Positions 47,849-56,524 of a stretch of 57,692 bases of DNA are shown one piece after another. The notes below the pieces were generated by a model. It was not told where the DNA came from, did no database searches, and worked only from the letters and a program-made list of their open reading frames with translations. Every line of letters starts with the position of its first letter. The stretch's first letter is position 1. The position numbers and the translations under genes are program-made. The DNA comes from Deltaproteobacteria bacterium (lineage in GTDB: Bacteria; Desulfobacterota; Desulfuromonadia; Geobacterales; Geobacteraceae), in contig JAJZUQ010000013.1 in NCBI GenBank assembly GCA_021848385.1, positions 1-57,692 on the forward strand, written 5' to 3'.

Positions 47849-49800
47849 GGGTCTACTTCTGCAACTGCGGCACCAACATCGCCGGCAAGATTGACCCGAA
47901 GCAGGTCAAGGCACGACTCGGGGACATGCCGGACGTTGACTATTTCGAGACCTGCGGGTTCCTCTGTTCGGAAGACGGCAAACGCTTTCTGGCCGAAGAT
48001 ATTCGAAGCAGGGAGCCTGACCGGGTGGTCATCGCCGCCTGCTCGCCCCGGGACCACGAGGCGAATTTCATGCGGGTTCTGGAAAGCGCCGGGCTTAACC
48101 CCTATCTTTTCCAGATGGCGAACATCCGCGAGCAGGTCGCCTGGGTGACCTCCGATCCCGAACGGGCTCTGAGCAAGGGAGTCAGCGCCATCCGGAGTGC
48201 GATAGCCCGGGTGCGGCTCCACGAACCGCTGGAAAAACAGAAACTGGACATCGTCCCCAACGTACTCGTGATTGGTGCCGGTCCAGCCGGCCTCAAGGCC
48301 GCCCTCACCCTGGCTGCCGCCGACCGGCGCGTGGTACTCGTGGAGAAGGACCCGGTCATCGGCGGCAAGCCGGTCCGCTACGAAGAGCTCTTTCCCGCCA
48401 TGGAGTGCGCCCCCTGCATGCTGGAACCGCTCATGGGAAATGTCTTCCACGGAGAACTCGCCGACCGAGTGGAACTTCTGACCCAGACAGAGGTGGTGGA
48501 GGTGACCGGCTACTACGGCAATTTCATTGTCAAACTCAGTCAACAGCCGCGTCACGTCGATCCGGTCCAGTGCATCGGCTGTGGTGAATGCGTCGCCGTC
48601 TGCCCCGCAAACGCGCCCAACGAATTCAACTGCGGCATGAGCGACCGAAAGGCCATCGACTTCCCCTTCGCCGGTGCCCTCCCCTACGCCCCCTACCTCG
48701 ATCACCAGACCTGCATCAGAGACAGGGGAGACGACTGCCGCCTCTGCAAGGACGCCTGCCCCCTCGGCCCGGACATCATCGATCTGGATGCGGGTGAACT
48801 GGTGAAGGAGCGGAATGTCGGCGCCATCATTGTCGCCACCGGTTCCGGCCTCTACGACTGTTCGGCCATGTCAAACCTCGGCTACGGCCGCCTGCCGGAC
48901 GTCTATACCAGTTACGAATTCGAGCGAATCCTCTCCTCCACCGGACCGACCGGCGGAGAACTGGTGACGAAAGAAGGGAAGCTGCCGGGAAGTGTCGCCA
49001 TCATCCACTGCGTCGGCAGTCTCGATGAGGCGTACCAGCCCTACTGCTCAGGCGTCTGCTGCCAGTATGCCTTCAAGTACGACCACCTGCTGCGATCACG
49101 ACACCCCGATATCCGGATTACCCACCTCTACCGGCATCTGGTCCTTCCCGGCAAGGACGGTACCTCTCTCTACCGGGAGGCGGTAACAAGCCATGCCGTG
49201 GACCTGATTCGCTATGAAAATATTAGCGACATCTCACTTTGCTCTTGCAATTCAGGCAATGGCGGAACTATTATTAGCACAGGCCAACAAGATAAGCTTA
49301 ATGCGGACCTTGTCATCCTCTGCCCCGCAATTACCGCTGCTCCGGGAGCAGACACCCTGGCCGAGGTGCTCGACGTCAGCCGTGACCGCTGGGGTTTCTT
49401 TGAAGAACTCCATGGTCGGCTCGATGCGGCCCAGAGCAAGCTCAAAGGAGTCTATCTGGCAGGGACCTGCCAGGCCCCCATGGACATTCAGCAGGCCATG
49501 CAGCAGGGGATGGCGGCTGCGGGGTATGTGCTTGCCGGGCTGGTTCCCGGCCGCAAGCTTGAGATCGAGCCGATTACCGCCGCCGTGCAGACCGACCGGT
49601 GCGGTGGGTGCCGTGTCTGCATCGCTGTCTGCCCTTACAAGGCAACTGGTTTTGACGAAGAGAGCCGCAAATCAGCCGTCAACCCGGTCCTCTGCCACGG
49701 CTGTGGCACCTGCGTGGCTGCCTGTCCGGCCGGCGCCATGGAAGGACACCACTTCACCTCCGCAGAGATCACGGCGGAACTGGAGGCGGCCCTCGGATGA
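47839..49800 (+). CDS. hdrA: HdrA: heterodisulfide reductase subunit A-like flavoprotein
   Basis: 653 residues. The N-terminus 'GVYFCNCGTNIAGKID' carries the cluster cysteines. A FAD-binding Rossmann motif 'VLVIGAGPAGLKAALTLAAADRRVVLVEK' begins about residue 142. An inserted 'ECAPCMLEPLMG' and ferredoxin-type sets 'CIGCGECVAVCPANAP', 'CRLCKDACP', C-terminal 'CGGCRVCIAVCP' and 'CHGCGTCVAACP' supply several [4Fe-4S] clusters. HdrA is the bifurcating flavin subunit. HdrB and HdrC are not adjacent here, so its electron acceptor is open. A 95-base AT-rich patch (49215-49310) has codon use unlike the rest of the gene. Confidence 0.9.
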   Translation: MRVGVYFCNCGTNIAGKIDPKQVKARLGDMPDVDYFETCGFLCSEDGKRFLAEDIRSREPDRVVIAACSPRDHEANFMRVLESAGLNPYLFQMANIREQVAWVTSDPERALSKGVSAIRSAIARVRLHEPLEKQKLDIVPNVLVIGAGPAGLKAALTLAAADRRVVLVEKDPVIGGKPVRYEELFPAMECAPCMLEPLMGNVFHGELADRVELLTQTEVVEVTGYYGNFIVKLSQQPRHVDPVQCIGCGECVAVCPANAPNEFNCGMSDRKAIDFPFAGALPYAPYLDHQTCIRDRGDDCRLCKDACPLGPDIIDLDAGELVKERNVGAIIVATGSGLYDCSAMSNLGYGRLPDVYTSYEFERILSSTGPTGGELVTKEGKLPGSVAIIHCVGSLDEAYQPYCSGVCCQYAFKYDHLLRSRHPDIRITHLYRHLVLPGKDGTSLYREAVTSHAVDLIRYENISDISLCSCNSGNGGTIISTGQQDKLNADLVILCPAITAAPGADTLAEVLDVSRDRWGFFEELHGRLDAAQSKLKGVYLAGTCQAPMDIQQAMQQGMAAAGYVLAGLVPGRKLEIEPITAAVQTDRCGGCRVCIAVCPYKATGFDEESRKSAVNPVLCHGCGTCVAACPAGAMEGHHFTSAEITAELEAALG

Positions 49801-50240
49801 TACGCCATAACGTGCCGGCCGATTTCGAGCCGAAAATCATTGGTTTTCTCTGCAACTGGTGTTCCTACGCAGGAGCCGACAAGGCGGGAACTGCGCAACT
49901 CGCCTACCCTCCCAATATCCACGTGGTCCGGGTAATGTGCAGCGGACGCGTCGATCCCCAGTTTGTCCTGCAGGCATACCACAAAGGGGCGGATGGTGTG
50001 CTCATCCTGGCCTGCCACCCAGGGGACTGCCACTACAAGGAGGGGAATTACCGCACTGCCCAGCGCAACAGGCTGTTGAGGCTGCTCCTCGGCCAGTTCG
50101 GCATCGAAGAGGAACGCTGCCGGTTCGACTACGTTTCCGCCGGCGAAGGGGATCGGTTTGCGAGAATTGTCACGGATATGGTCGAGTCGCTCAAACGGCT
50201 TGGTCCGCTCGCCACTAACCACAACAGAAAGGAGTCATGA
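49797..50240 (+). CDS. mvhD: MvhD-like iron-sulfur electron-transfer subunit
   Basis: 147 residues: 'IIGFLCNWCSYAGADKAGTAQ', 'VRVMCSGRVDPQFVLQAYHKGADGVLILACHPGDCHYKEGN' (motifs given in pieces), the [2Fe-2S] ligand set of MvhD. It bridges the hydrogenase (MvhGA) to HdrA. It overlaps hdrA by 4 bases. Length is as expected for the family (130-150). Confidence 0.88.
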   Translation: MIRHNVPADFEPKIIGFLCNWCSYAGADKAGTAQLAYPPNIHVVRVMCSGRVDPQFVLQAYHKGADGVLILACHPGDCHYKEGNYRTAQRNRLLRLLLGQFGIEEERCRFDYVSAGEGDRFARIVTDMVESLKRLGPLATNHNRKES

Positions 50241-50242
50241 AT

Positions 50243-50464
50243 ATGTCTGTCACTACATTTGACGCACGCGGGATGAAATGCCCGCAACCAACCCTCCGAC
50301 TCACCACCATGTCGCTCAAGATGCAACCGGGAGAAGTACTGGAAGTCGTAGCGGACTGCACAACCTTCGAAAAGGATGTCCGCGAATGGTGCGACCGCTG
50401 CAAAAAAATCCTGCTCTGGGTACGGAACGAAGGTCCTGCCATGCGCTGCCAGATCCAGTTCTGA
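50243..50464 (+). CDS. TusA/SirA-like sulfur carrier
   Basis: 73 residues with the C-P-x-P motif 'FDARGMKCPQPTLRLTT', which places the sulfur-accepting Cys in 'KCPQP', then a two-strand/two-helix TusA fold ('GEVLEVVADCTTFEKDVREWC') and three extra cysteines. TusA passes persulfide to acceptors in tRNA thiolation or sulfur oxidation. AAAGGAG is 8 bases before the second ATG (50243), chosen over 50237. Being last in the Mvh-Hdr operon, it may deliver sulfur to HdrA or an Hdr partner. Confidence 0.8.
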   Translation: MSVTTFDARGMKCPQPTLRLTTMSLKMQPGEVLEVVADCTTFEKDVREWCDRCKKILLWVRNEGPAMRCQIQF

Positions 50465-50635
50465 TGGCACCGTGACCGGGGCGGCCAGCGAGTCGCCCCA
50501 ACCATTCTCGCCCATAACAGCGGCCAAACATTCTCTCTTTATTTGGCAAAATATACCAAGCCAGAACGAAAACGGCTTTCACTGTGTCCTGAGAAAGCGG
50601 GAGTATTTTGCCACGTTTTCGCGACGCACAAACGG

Positions 50636-50668
50636 AAAGGGGGGCTGATCCTTCGATCGCCCCCCTTT
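50636..50668 (-). terminator. Hairpin after small protein gene copy A
   Basis: AAAGGGGGGC / GCCCCCCTTT plus an inner GATC/GATC; part of the duplicated unit. Same hairpin at 51398-51430. Confidence 0.65.
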
Positions 50669-50719
50669 CACTCCTGGTCCCCCATACTTATTCGATTGTG
50701 GTGTACCATCGCTCCTCCT

Positions 50720-50950
50720 TCAGTTCGCTGCGTGTTCATGGGCCACTTCCCTTTTGACCCCTTTCGCGAAGCCGAGCATCATCAACACGGCCGGCAGCAT
50801 CTGGGCTACTACGATCAGCGCGCAGAATGCGAGGAAGATTCCTGCGAAGATGCCGCTATTGTCTTCCCGTGCGCCGGAGGCCGCAAAGGCAGAAGAAACA
50901 GTCCCGATCATCATGGCCACCGCTGCGGTTACATTAGCTATTGCTCTCAT
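50720..50950 (-). CDS. 76-aa exported/membrane protein, copy A
   Basis: 76 residues: leader 'MRAIANVTAAVAMMIGTVSSAFAASG' looks like a cleavable signal (cut after FAA), then a TM helix ('IFAGIFLAFCALIVVAQMLPAVLMML') and a basic/His tail ('KGVKREVAHEHAAN'). The protein is identical in copy B although the DNA differs by several silent changes, implying selection on the protein. GAGGAGG lies 5 bases before the ATG. Sigma-54-like promoter at 51004-51019. Function unknown; resembles small inner-membrane subunits. Confidence 0.8.
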   Translation of the reverse strand: MRAIANVTAAVAMMIGTVSSAFAASGAREDNSGIFAGIFLAFCALIVVAQMLPAVLMMLGFAKGVKREVAHEHAAN

Positions 50951-51003
50951 GACATCCTCCTCGAATCCATTTTTTTTGTTTCACATCTCTTTGTCTTTAC
51001 TAT

Positions 51004-51019
51004 TGCAGTGAGCGGGCCA
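51004..51019 (-). promoter_or_regulatory. Sigma-54-like promoter of copy A
   Basis: Coding-strand TGGCCCGCTCACTGCA matches TGGCACGN4TTGCW except A-to-C in the -24 half and T-to-C in the -12 half. Predicted start about 43 bases before the ATG. Confidence 0.65.
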
Positions 51020-51397
51020 AGATAAGAATAACTTCACAAATAAATCACAACTACCTGATATCATGAAGAATAAATTGTTTAAATATTCCTCACCATGTCA
51101 TCCTCCCCTCCGATTGTGGCACTTACTGTATAAATATTTTGTTCTTATTCAGACGCAGCGAGCCGGTGAATTCGAGAATCCTGTCACGTAACAAGCTGGA
51201 TTTATTAAGCTAGTTACCCTACCAGGAAACGCTGTGACTTTTCCATCCAGCCGATATTTCTTTTATACATTACCGGTCCCCCTGCCACGACACCGCATAA
51301 CGAGTGGCATGCGCTGTCAGGTACGGTTCTGAGCTCCCGTCATCCGGGAGGTCAGCTGTTCACCACACTCCTGCAATTTCCGGAACACCCGGAACGG

Positions 51398-51430
51398 AAA
51401 GGGGGGCTGATCTCTTGATCGCCCCCCTTT
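51398..51430 (-). terminator. Hairpin after small protein gene copy B
   Basis: AAAGGGGGGC / GCCCCCCTTT as in copy A, with a changed loop. Confidence 0.65.
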
Positions 51431-51481
51431 CACTCCTGGTCCCTCATACTTATTCGATTGTGGTGTACCATCGCTCCTCCT

Positions 51482-51712
51482 TCAGTTCGCTGCATGCTCA
51501 TGGGCCACTTCCCTTTTGACCCCTTTCGCGAAGCCGAGCATCATCAAAACGGCCGGCAGCATCTGGGCTACTACGATCAGCGCACAGAATGCGAGGAAGA
51601 TTCCTGCGAAGATGCCGCTATTGTCTTCCCGTGCGCCAGAGGCCGCAAAGGCAGAAGAAACAGTCCCGATCATCATGGCCACCGCTGCGGTTACATTAGC
51701 TATTGCTCTCAT
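51482..51712 (-). CDS. 76-aa exported/membrane protein, copy B
   Basis: Identical 76-residue product to copy A: signal-like leader, one TM helix and basic/His tail. Base changes relative to copy A (for example near 51493, 51547 and 51638) are silent. Same ribosome site and promoter. With copy A it forms a tandem pair that may raise dosage. Function unknown. Confidence 0.8.
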   Translation of the reverse strand: MRAIANVTAAVAMMIGTVSSAFAASGAREDNSGIFAGIFLAFCALIVVAQMLPAVLMMLGFAKGVKREVAHEHAAN

Positions 51713-52045
51713 GACATCCTCCTCGAATCCATTTTTTTTGCTTCACATCTTTTGTCTTTACTATTGCAGTGAGCGGGCCAAGATAAGAATAATTTCACAA
51801 ATAAATCGCAACTGCCTGATATCGTGAAGAATAAATTGTTTAAATATTCCTCACCATGTTATTCGCACCTCCGATTGTTACTGTTACTGTATAAATATTT
51901 TGTTCTTATTCAGACGCAGCGAGCCGGTGAATTCGAGAATCCTGTCCCATAACAAGCTGGATTTATTATGCTAATTACCCTACCAGAAAACGCTGTGACT
52001 TTTCCATCCAGCCGATATTTCTTTTATACATTACCGGTCCCCCTC
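51713..52045. other. Upstream region of copy B
   Basis: 333 bases, mostly the second half of the duplicated unit: AT-rich, with the sigma-54-like promoter at 51765-51780 and no other gene supported. The matching stretch in copy A is 50951-51283. Confidence 0.6.
51765..51780 (-). promoter_or_regulatory. Sigma-54-like promoter of copy B
   Basis: Same TGGCCCGCTCACTGCA as in copy A; conserved while surrounding bases differ between the copies. Confidence 0.65.
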
Positions 52046-53020
52046 TCATCTCCCCCCGTACAGCAGTGCCCACCACCACGCGGATGCCACCACAACACCG
52101 CACAAAAGGGACAGTAGGACGTTCAGCCTCCTGCCGGGACGGCCATACCGCCCCTCCGCCTTTTCCGATATCGCTCCGAGCACCACACCGAAGACGAAGC
52201 CGAACAGGTGCGCACCCAGGTCGGTGTTCTTCCCCTCCGTACCCAGAATAGCCAGGAGGGCGAGTGCGGCAGCGATGGGGGGGAGCCAGCGCCGTTGCGG
52301 GCGAAAAGGATAACGCACCACACTGATGGCGGCAAAGATGCCGACGGCTCCGAACACGGCGGTAGAAGCACCGATCGACCGGTGGCTTGAAAGCTGAAAG
52401 ATGGCATTGGCCAGGTTGCCGAGTATGCCGGCGCCAAGGAGGAGGCTCCAGGCAAGACCTGACCCGAGTTCGCGGCAGAGGAGGATGATAAAGATACCAC
52501 CGATTGTCAGGTTGCTGATGAGATGCAGCCAGTCGGCATGGAGCGTCAGTGCGGTGACGAGCCGCCACCACTGGCCGTCCAGTATGCCGGCAGTATGAGC
52601 ACTCCCCAGTTCGACCCAGTCGATGGCGGTGTGACCGGGGAGGGCAATGTCAAGACGGGTGAGATTGTGAAAGGTGGCAAGGAGGAGGAGAACCGACAGA
52701 GTAGGGAGGGTATTTTCCACCAACGGGCGGTGGGGCATCACGGGAGGGGGCCAGTTGCGGTTTTCTTTTTCGAAGAGGCGCAGTTCGTTGCAGGCAACGG
52801 CAAAGTCAGCCGTCGGCACATGAAGCACCCACCCTCCGTCGTCAGGCTCGATGCGGGAGGGGATATAGCGCGCCTCCAGGACCAGTGACCAGAGGTGGGC
52901 TCGCTGCTCGGAAAGGGGGCTGACGGCTTCCCCCTTGCCCAGATCAGGGGGTATGACCGGCCATTCCCCCAACTCACCGTTATGCTCATCCTCATGCACC
53001 ATACTTACTACTATAAGCAT
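52046..53020 (-). CDS. Rhomboid-family intramembrane serine protease
   Basis: About 324 residues. The N-terminal about 105 residues are soluble; then six or more TM helices. Rhomboid signatures: 'HADWLHLISNLTIGG' (H-x3-N in TM2), catalytic Ser in 'SIGASTAVFGAVG' (G-A-S), and catalytic His in 'DLGAHLFGFVFG'. It cleaves TM substrates inside the inner membrane. Start is uncertain: TTG at 53023, ATG at 53020 and ATG at 52999 are in frame with no strong ribosome site. It lies just past duplicated unit B. Confidence 0.88.
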   Translation of the reverse strand: MLIVVSMVHEDEHNGELGEWPVIPPDLGKGEAVSPLSEQRAHLWSLVLEARYIPSRIEPDDGGWVLHVPTADFAVACNELRLFEKENRNWPPPVMPHRPLVENTLPTLSVLLLLATFHNLTRLDIALPGHTAIDWVELGSAHTAGILDGQWWRLVTALTLHADWLHLISNLTIGGIFIILLCRELGSGLAWSLLLGAGILGNLANAIFQLSSHRSIGASTAVFGAVGIFAAISVVRYPFRPQRRWLPPIAAALALLAILGTEGKNTDLGAHLFGFVFGVVLGAISEKAEGRYGRPGRRLNVLLSLLCGVVVASAWWWALLYGGR

Positions 53021-53121
53021 CAACGGTGGTCTTTACCACCCTGACCAACAAATTTAAACTCGAAAAAAAGAGCGGCCGGCAGGTTTCTCCGGGAGACATG
53101 GCCGGGAATCAGACGTGCAGC

Positions 53122-54456
53122 CTACATCGTGACATCTTCGGCTATACCGAGCTTGCTCTTGAGGACGAGATCGACCTTCTTCCAGTCAACCTTGCCGGTC
53201 GCCCTGTTTTTGCGGAGAGCCTCTTTCACTTCCTTTTCAAAGTCTATTTTCTTGTCGTACACATCTCGATTAACCTCAAGAAACACCCGGCCGTTTTGGG
53301 TAACCGCGACCATGATCGGATCGTAGATAATTTCGCCTCGGGTGTTGACCTCAATTTCCCGGAACAGATCTTCCATCATGGCAGGAGAAACCCTTATGCA
53401 ACAGAGACTGCAGAAACCATAAATTGAGGCGGGACGAATGGTGCTGTGAATCAATATGCCCGGAATTGACGTTCGCAACGCATATCGACCCAGCGGGTTC
53501 TTCTCCCCCGGCGGGACCCTGCTGATGACCTCCTGCCCTTGCTCCTCCATTTCCTTCTGGATGGAGGGTGGAACGCGCCAGACTGGATCTTTTTCCTTCG
53601 CCAGTATCCTGAACACGCCGGTAGGGGTATGCCAGACAACATTGTCTTTCTGCATGTCACGGGGATTTGGCCTCCCCAGGGCAACGGGAATGGATTTCAC
53701 CAAATGTCCCTGCTTGAAGTAATACATCATGCGATCGGGGATATTGATGACCAGTCCATTCCTGACCCTTTTGGGAACTATTTTCCGGTTCACCACCCTT
53801 AGTTCCTGTCCCTCGTAGAGATACTTCTTCGGATCGAGTTTATTGATCTTGGCGAGATACCGCCAGCTGACTCCCAGCCGCGCCCCGGCTAGCTGCAGGG
53901 TATCGCCTTTTTTTACCACATAATGCTCTTCACCGCCGATTAGCCGGCCAGACTTAACCACAGAAGGGCGAGCGGGCGGGGGTGGCAGTTCGTTTCCGTC
54001 ATCGCCGGCTCCCGTCACAGACGATGCCCCTTCGCTCATTCCGTAATCGTAACTGCCCCCCCTCTCCCGGACAGGAGGCGGTTGATTTGCAATCAGCTGT
54101 TCAGGTGCAACTCCCGCCACGGAAGAGGGGTTTCCCGGCATATTCCCATCCGGCCAGGAGGTGAATTGCTTTGATGGCACCCGTGACATCTCTTCTTCCA
54201 GCATTTTCCCCTTAACAAGGGCAAGCCGGTAATAATCCTCGGCCACTCTTTCGTCGTTTTTCTTCTGTAATGCTTCAGCATGAGTGAAGGTTTCCTCAAC
54301 GCTCAAGTATTCATCATAGGCCCGCGCAGGAGCGTCCGCGTTCCACAGGCGGGTAAGGGTCGCCAGCGCCTCGGGCCTGCTCTCCGGCGTGCTGGAGCAG
54401 CCGGCAAGAACAAGCAGCATCAGCAACATGGCAAGGGGAAATAGTCGTAACGTCAT
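53122..54456 (-). CDS. LysM + YkuD (L,D-transpeptidase) lipoprotein, variant active site
   Basis: 444 residues with lipobox L-A-G-C (Cys about 20). Pro/Gly-rich linker, a LysM-like domain ('HYVVKKGDTLQLAGARLGVSWRYLAKINKLDPKKYLYEGQELRV', about 178-222), and a YkuD domain (about 230-375) with 'TPTGVFRI', 'IPGILIHSTIRPASIYG' and 'CSLCCIRVSP'. The canonical H-G...S-x-G-C-x-R is here H-S...S-L-C-C-I-R; the Cys aligned to the nucleophile is kept, while the Gly before it is Cys. It should form or modify 3-3 cross-links or attach lipoproteins to peptidoglycan. A sigma-70-type promoter is at 54541-54569. Confidence 0.88.
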   Translation of the reverse strand: MTLRLFPLAMLLMLLVLAGCSSTPESRPEALATLTRLWNADAPARAYDEYLSVEETFTHAEALQKKNDERVAEDYYRLALVKGKMLEEEMSRVPSKQFTSWPDGNMPGNPSSVAGVAPEQLIANQPPPVRERGGSYDYGMSEGASSVTGAGDDGNELPPPPARPSVVKSGRLIGGEEHYVVKKGDTLQLAGARLGVSWRYLAKINKLDPKKYLYEGQELRVVNRKIVPKRVRNGLVINIPDRMMYYFKQGHLVKSIPVALGRPNPRDMQKDNVVWHTPTGVFRILAKEKDPVWRVPPSIQKEMEEQGQEVISRVPPGEKNPLGRYALRTSIPGILIHSTIRPASIYGFCSLCCIRVSPAMMEDLFREIEVNTRGEIIYDPIMVAVTQNGRVFLEVNRDVYDKKIDFEKEVKEALRKNRATGKVDWKKVDLVLKSKLGIAEDVTM

Positions 54457-54540
54457 GGTGGTGGTTGTGATCTTTCCCGAGAATTAATTCAACGAAGGGT
54501 CTTGCGAAATCCACAGCATCATTTCCTGCTATATTTCGCT

Positions 54541-54569
54541 AAGATATAGGAGACGGGCCGGATTTTCAA
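54541..54569 (-). promoter_or_regulatory. Sigma-70-type promoter of the YkuD gene
   Basis: Coding-strand TTGAAA, 17 bases, TATCTT; predicted start near 54534, about 78 bases before the ATG. The -35 matches 5/6 and the -10 4/6. Confidence 0.45.
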
Positions 54570-54726
54570 TCCCTAAATGGATGGGTGCTTATTTTTTATA
54601 CAGCAGTGAATTGGAGAGGAAATTGCCAATGACGATACGGGGATAGAGGCGAACGGGACAGGCCCGAGCGCGTTACGGAGGCGAGAATGACCTTTCTGTA
54701 ACGCCCCGGGACGTTTTTAGCCGACA

Positions 54727-55290
54727 TTACTCGGTGAGGAGTATCGCCTCCGCAATCTGACGCATGCTTTTCCGCTTGTCCATGGCCAGCTTCTGCATCT
54801 TGCGGAACGCTTCGGGCTCGGAAAGCCCCTGCCGCTGCATAAGCACCCCCTTGGCCCTCTCGATCGTCTTCCGGCTCTCGATGGATTCCCTCAGGTCCTC
54901 CACCTCCTCCTTGAGCTCTTCCACCTCCGAGGCATGGGCAAAGGCAAGTTCGATGGCCGGCCAGAGATCCTGCTCGCGGAACGGCTTGGTGAGGAGCGCT
55001 GCAACTCCTGCGTCCTTTGCCTTCTTCACCGTCCCCTCGTCGTAACAGGCAGTGAGGAGAAGGATCGGTATCTTCAGCTTCCTCCTGATCTCCCGTGCCG
55101 CAGAGATGCCGTCCAGATGCGGCATCGCCACGTCCAGTATGACCATGTCGGGAATACGGGCAAGGGCCGTTTCCACCGCCGCGTTTCCGTCGCCACACTC
55201 CATAATTTCATCAAACCCAAGCTCCTCCAGCTTGTTTTTTAGGCTCAACCTGACGATGGGCTCGTCATCACAGATAAGTACTGTTTTCAA
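54727..55290 (-). CDS. Response regulator with ANTAR RNA-binding output domain
   Basis: 187 residues: receiver (1 to about 120; D8-D9, Asp in 'MVILDVAMPHLDG', Lys in 'LLTKPFR') and C-terminal ANTAR domain (about 125-187; 'ESRKTIERAKGVLMQRQGLSEPEAFRKMQKLAMDKRKSMRQIAEAILL') with the conserved A-K-G-x-L-M and Ala residues. ANTAR regulators bind paired hairpins in mRNA leaders and prevent termination. No kinase gene is adjacent, so the partner is elsewhere. Divergent from the ABC exporter genes. Target hairpin pairs were not seen in the immediate flanks. Confidence 0.92.
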   Translation of the reverse strand: MKTVLICDDEPIVRLSLKNKLEELGFDEIMECGDGNAAVETALARIPDMVILDVAMPHLDGISAAREIRRKLKIPILLLTACYDEGTVKKAKDAGVAALLTKPFREQDLWPAIELAFAHASEVEELKEEVEDLRESIESRKTIERAKGVLMQRQGLSEPEAFRKMQKLAMDKRKSMRQIAEAILLTE

Positions 55291-55423
55291 TTAAATCACC
55301 GCCTTATGATGGATTTGTCCCACGTTCCGACTATGCCTTCAGGTATAAGGAGCACAAAGCATTCCAATCGGCAGCATTAAATGGTATAAATCACTATGAA
55401 ATTTTGAACGGGAGGGGGTTACG

Positions 55424-56425
55424 GTGCCTAAAAAGCTCGTGATAATCATTGTCCTGGCGCTGGTGGCGGCTGCCGCCGCGTTTCTCATGCTCAGGAATTC
55501 CCGCACGACGGACGGAGCCGTCCGGGTGTCGGGAAATATTGAAATAACAACCGTTGAGGCGAGCTTCAAGATACCGGGACGGGTCATCGAACGGTTGGTG
55601 GACGAGGGGATGAGGGTCAAAGCCGGCCAGCTCATCGCCCGTCTCGACAGTTCCGACCTTGCCAAGGAAGTGGCACTGCGCCAGGCGGATGTTCAGGCGG
55701 CCCGCGCGGTGCTGGCCGAACTGGAAGCGGGTTCACGCAAGGAGGAGATAGGCCAGGCGGAGGCAACCCTGTCCCGGGCAGAAGCCGAGGCGACCCGGGC
55801 AGAGGCCGATTTCAAGCGGGTAAAAAACCTGTTCGAGCGGGAAGTGGTTTCCCGTCGCGACCTTGACAATGCACGGGCGGCCGCCGATGCGGCAACCGCA
55901 AATGTGCGGCTGGCGCGTGAAGGCCTCATTCTCTCGCGCAAGGGACCGCGGCAGGAACGGATCGACCAGGGACGGGCAAGAGCCAAGGAAGCGGAGGCAG
56001 CCCTGGCCATCGCCCAGGAGCGGCTCTCCTACGCCACCCTTGCCGCGCCGTCGGCCGGCATGGTCATGGCCAAGCATGTGGAGCCGGGGGAACAGGTGGC
56101 CCCCGGCACGCCGGTCATTACCATCGGCGACATGGAGAACACCTGGGTCAGGGCCTACATCAACGAAACCGACCTGGGGCGGGTGAAACTCGGCCAGGAG
56201 GTCAGGGTCACCACCGACACCTACCCCGGCAAATCCTACCAGGGGAAGGTCTCCTTCATCGCCAGCGAGGCGGAATTCACCCCCAAGAACGTCCAGACCC
56301 AGAAGGAACGGGTCAAGCTCGTCTACCGGATCAAGATCACCATCCCCAATCCGAACATGGAACTGAAGCCGGGAATGCCGGCGGACGGGGAAATACTGAC
56401 GAACGCGGAAGAACGGAAGAGCTGA
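55424..56425 (+). CDS. HlyD/YbhG-type membrane fusion protein
   Basis: 333 residues from GTG (GGGAGGGGG upstream). TM anchor about 4-22, 'VSGNIEITTVEASFKIPGRVIERLVDEGMRVKAGQLIARLD' (lipoyl half, in two parts), a long coiled-coil hairpin (about 85-195), second lipoyl half 'APSAGMVMAKHVEPGEQVAPGTP', and beta-barrel 'VRAYINETDLGRVKLGQEVRV'. Links an inner-membrane ABC exporter to the outer membrane, like YbhG of YbhFSR. The two ATPase genes follow in the same direction. Confidence 0.92.
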   Translation: MPKKLVIIIVLALVAAAAAFLMLRNSRTTDGAVRVSGNIEITTVEASFKIPGRVIERLVDEGMRVKAGQLIARLDSSDLAKEVALRQADVQAARAVLAELEAGSRKEEIGQAEATLSRAEAEATRAEADFKRVKNLFEREVVSRRDLDNARAAADAATANVRLAREGLILSRKGPRQERIDQGRARAKEAEAALAIAQERLSYATLAAPSAGMVMAKHVEPGEQVAPGTPVITIGDMENTWVRAYINETDLGRVKLGQEVRVTTDTYPGKSYQGKVSFIASEAEFTPKNVQTQKERVKLVYRIKITIPNPNMELKPGMPADGEILTNAEERKS

Positions 56426-56524
56426 AGCTCGGAAGGGACATAACGCGGAAGGATGAAAAAGCGATAAGGGGGTGGCAAGCGATTTTCCTTCAGCCATCCA
56501 GACTTCCGCCTTCCGCACAGACGC

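Larger units (their letters stand above)
50634..51283. repeat. 650-bp direct repeat, copy A
   Basis: Near-identical to 51397-52044 over its whole length, including hairpin, gene, ribosome site, sigma-54-like promoter and about 260 bases upstream of it. Differences are scattered single bases. Confidence 0.9.
51397..52044. repeat. 650-bp direct repeat, copy B
   Basis: Second copy of the 50634-51283 unit, offset 761-763 bases. The two copies are separated by 113 bases of unrelated sequence. Confidence 0.9.
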
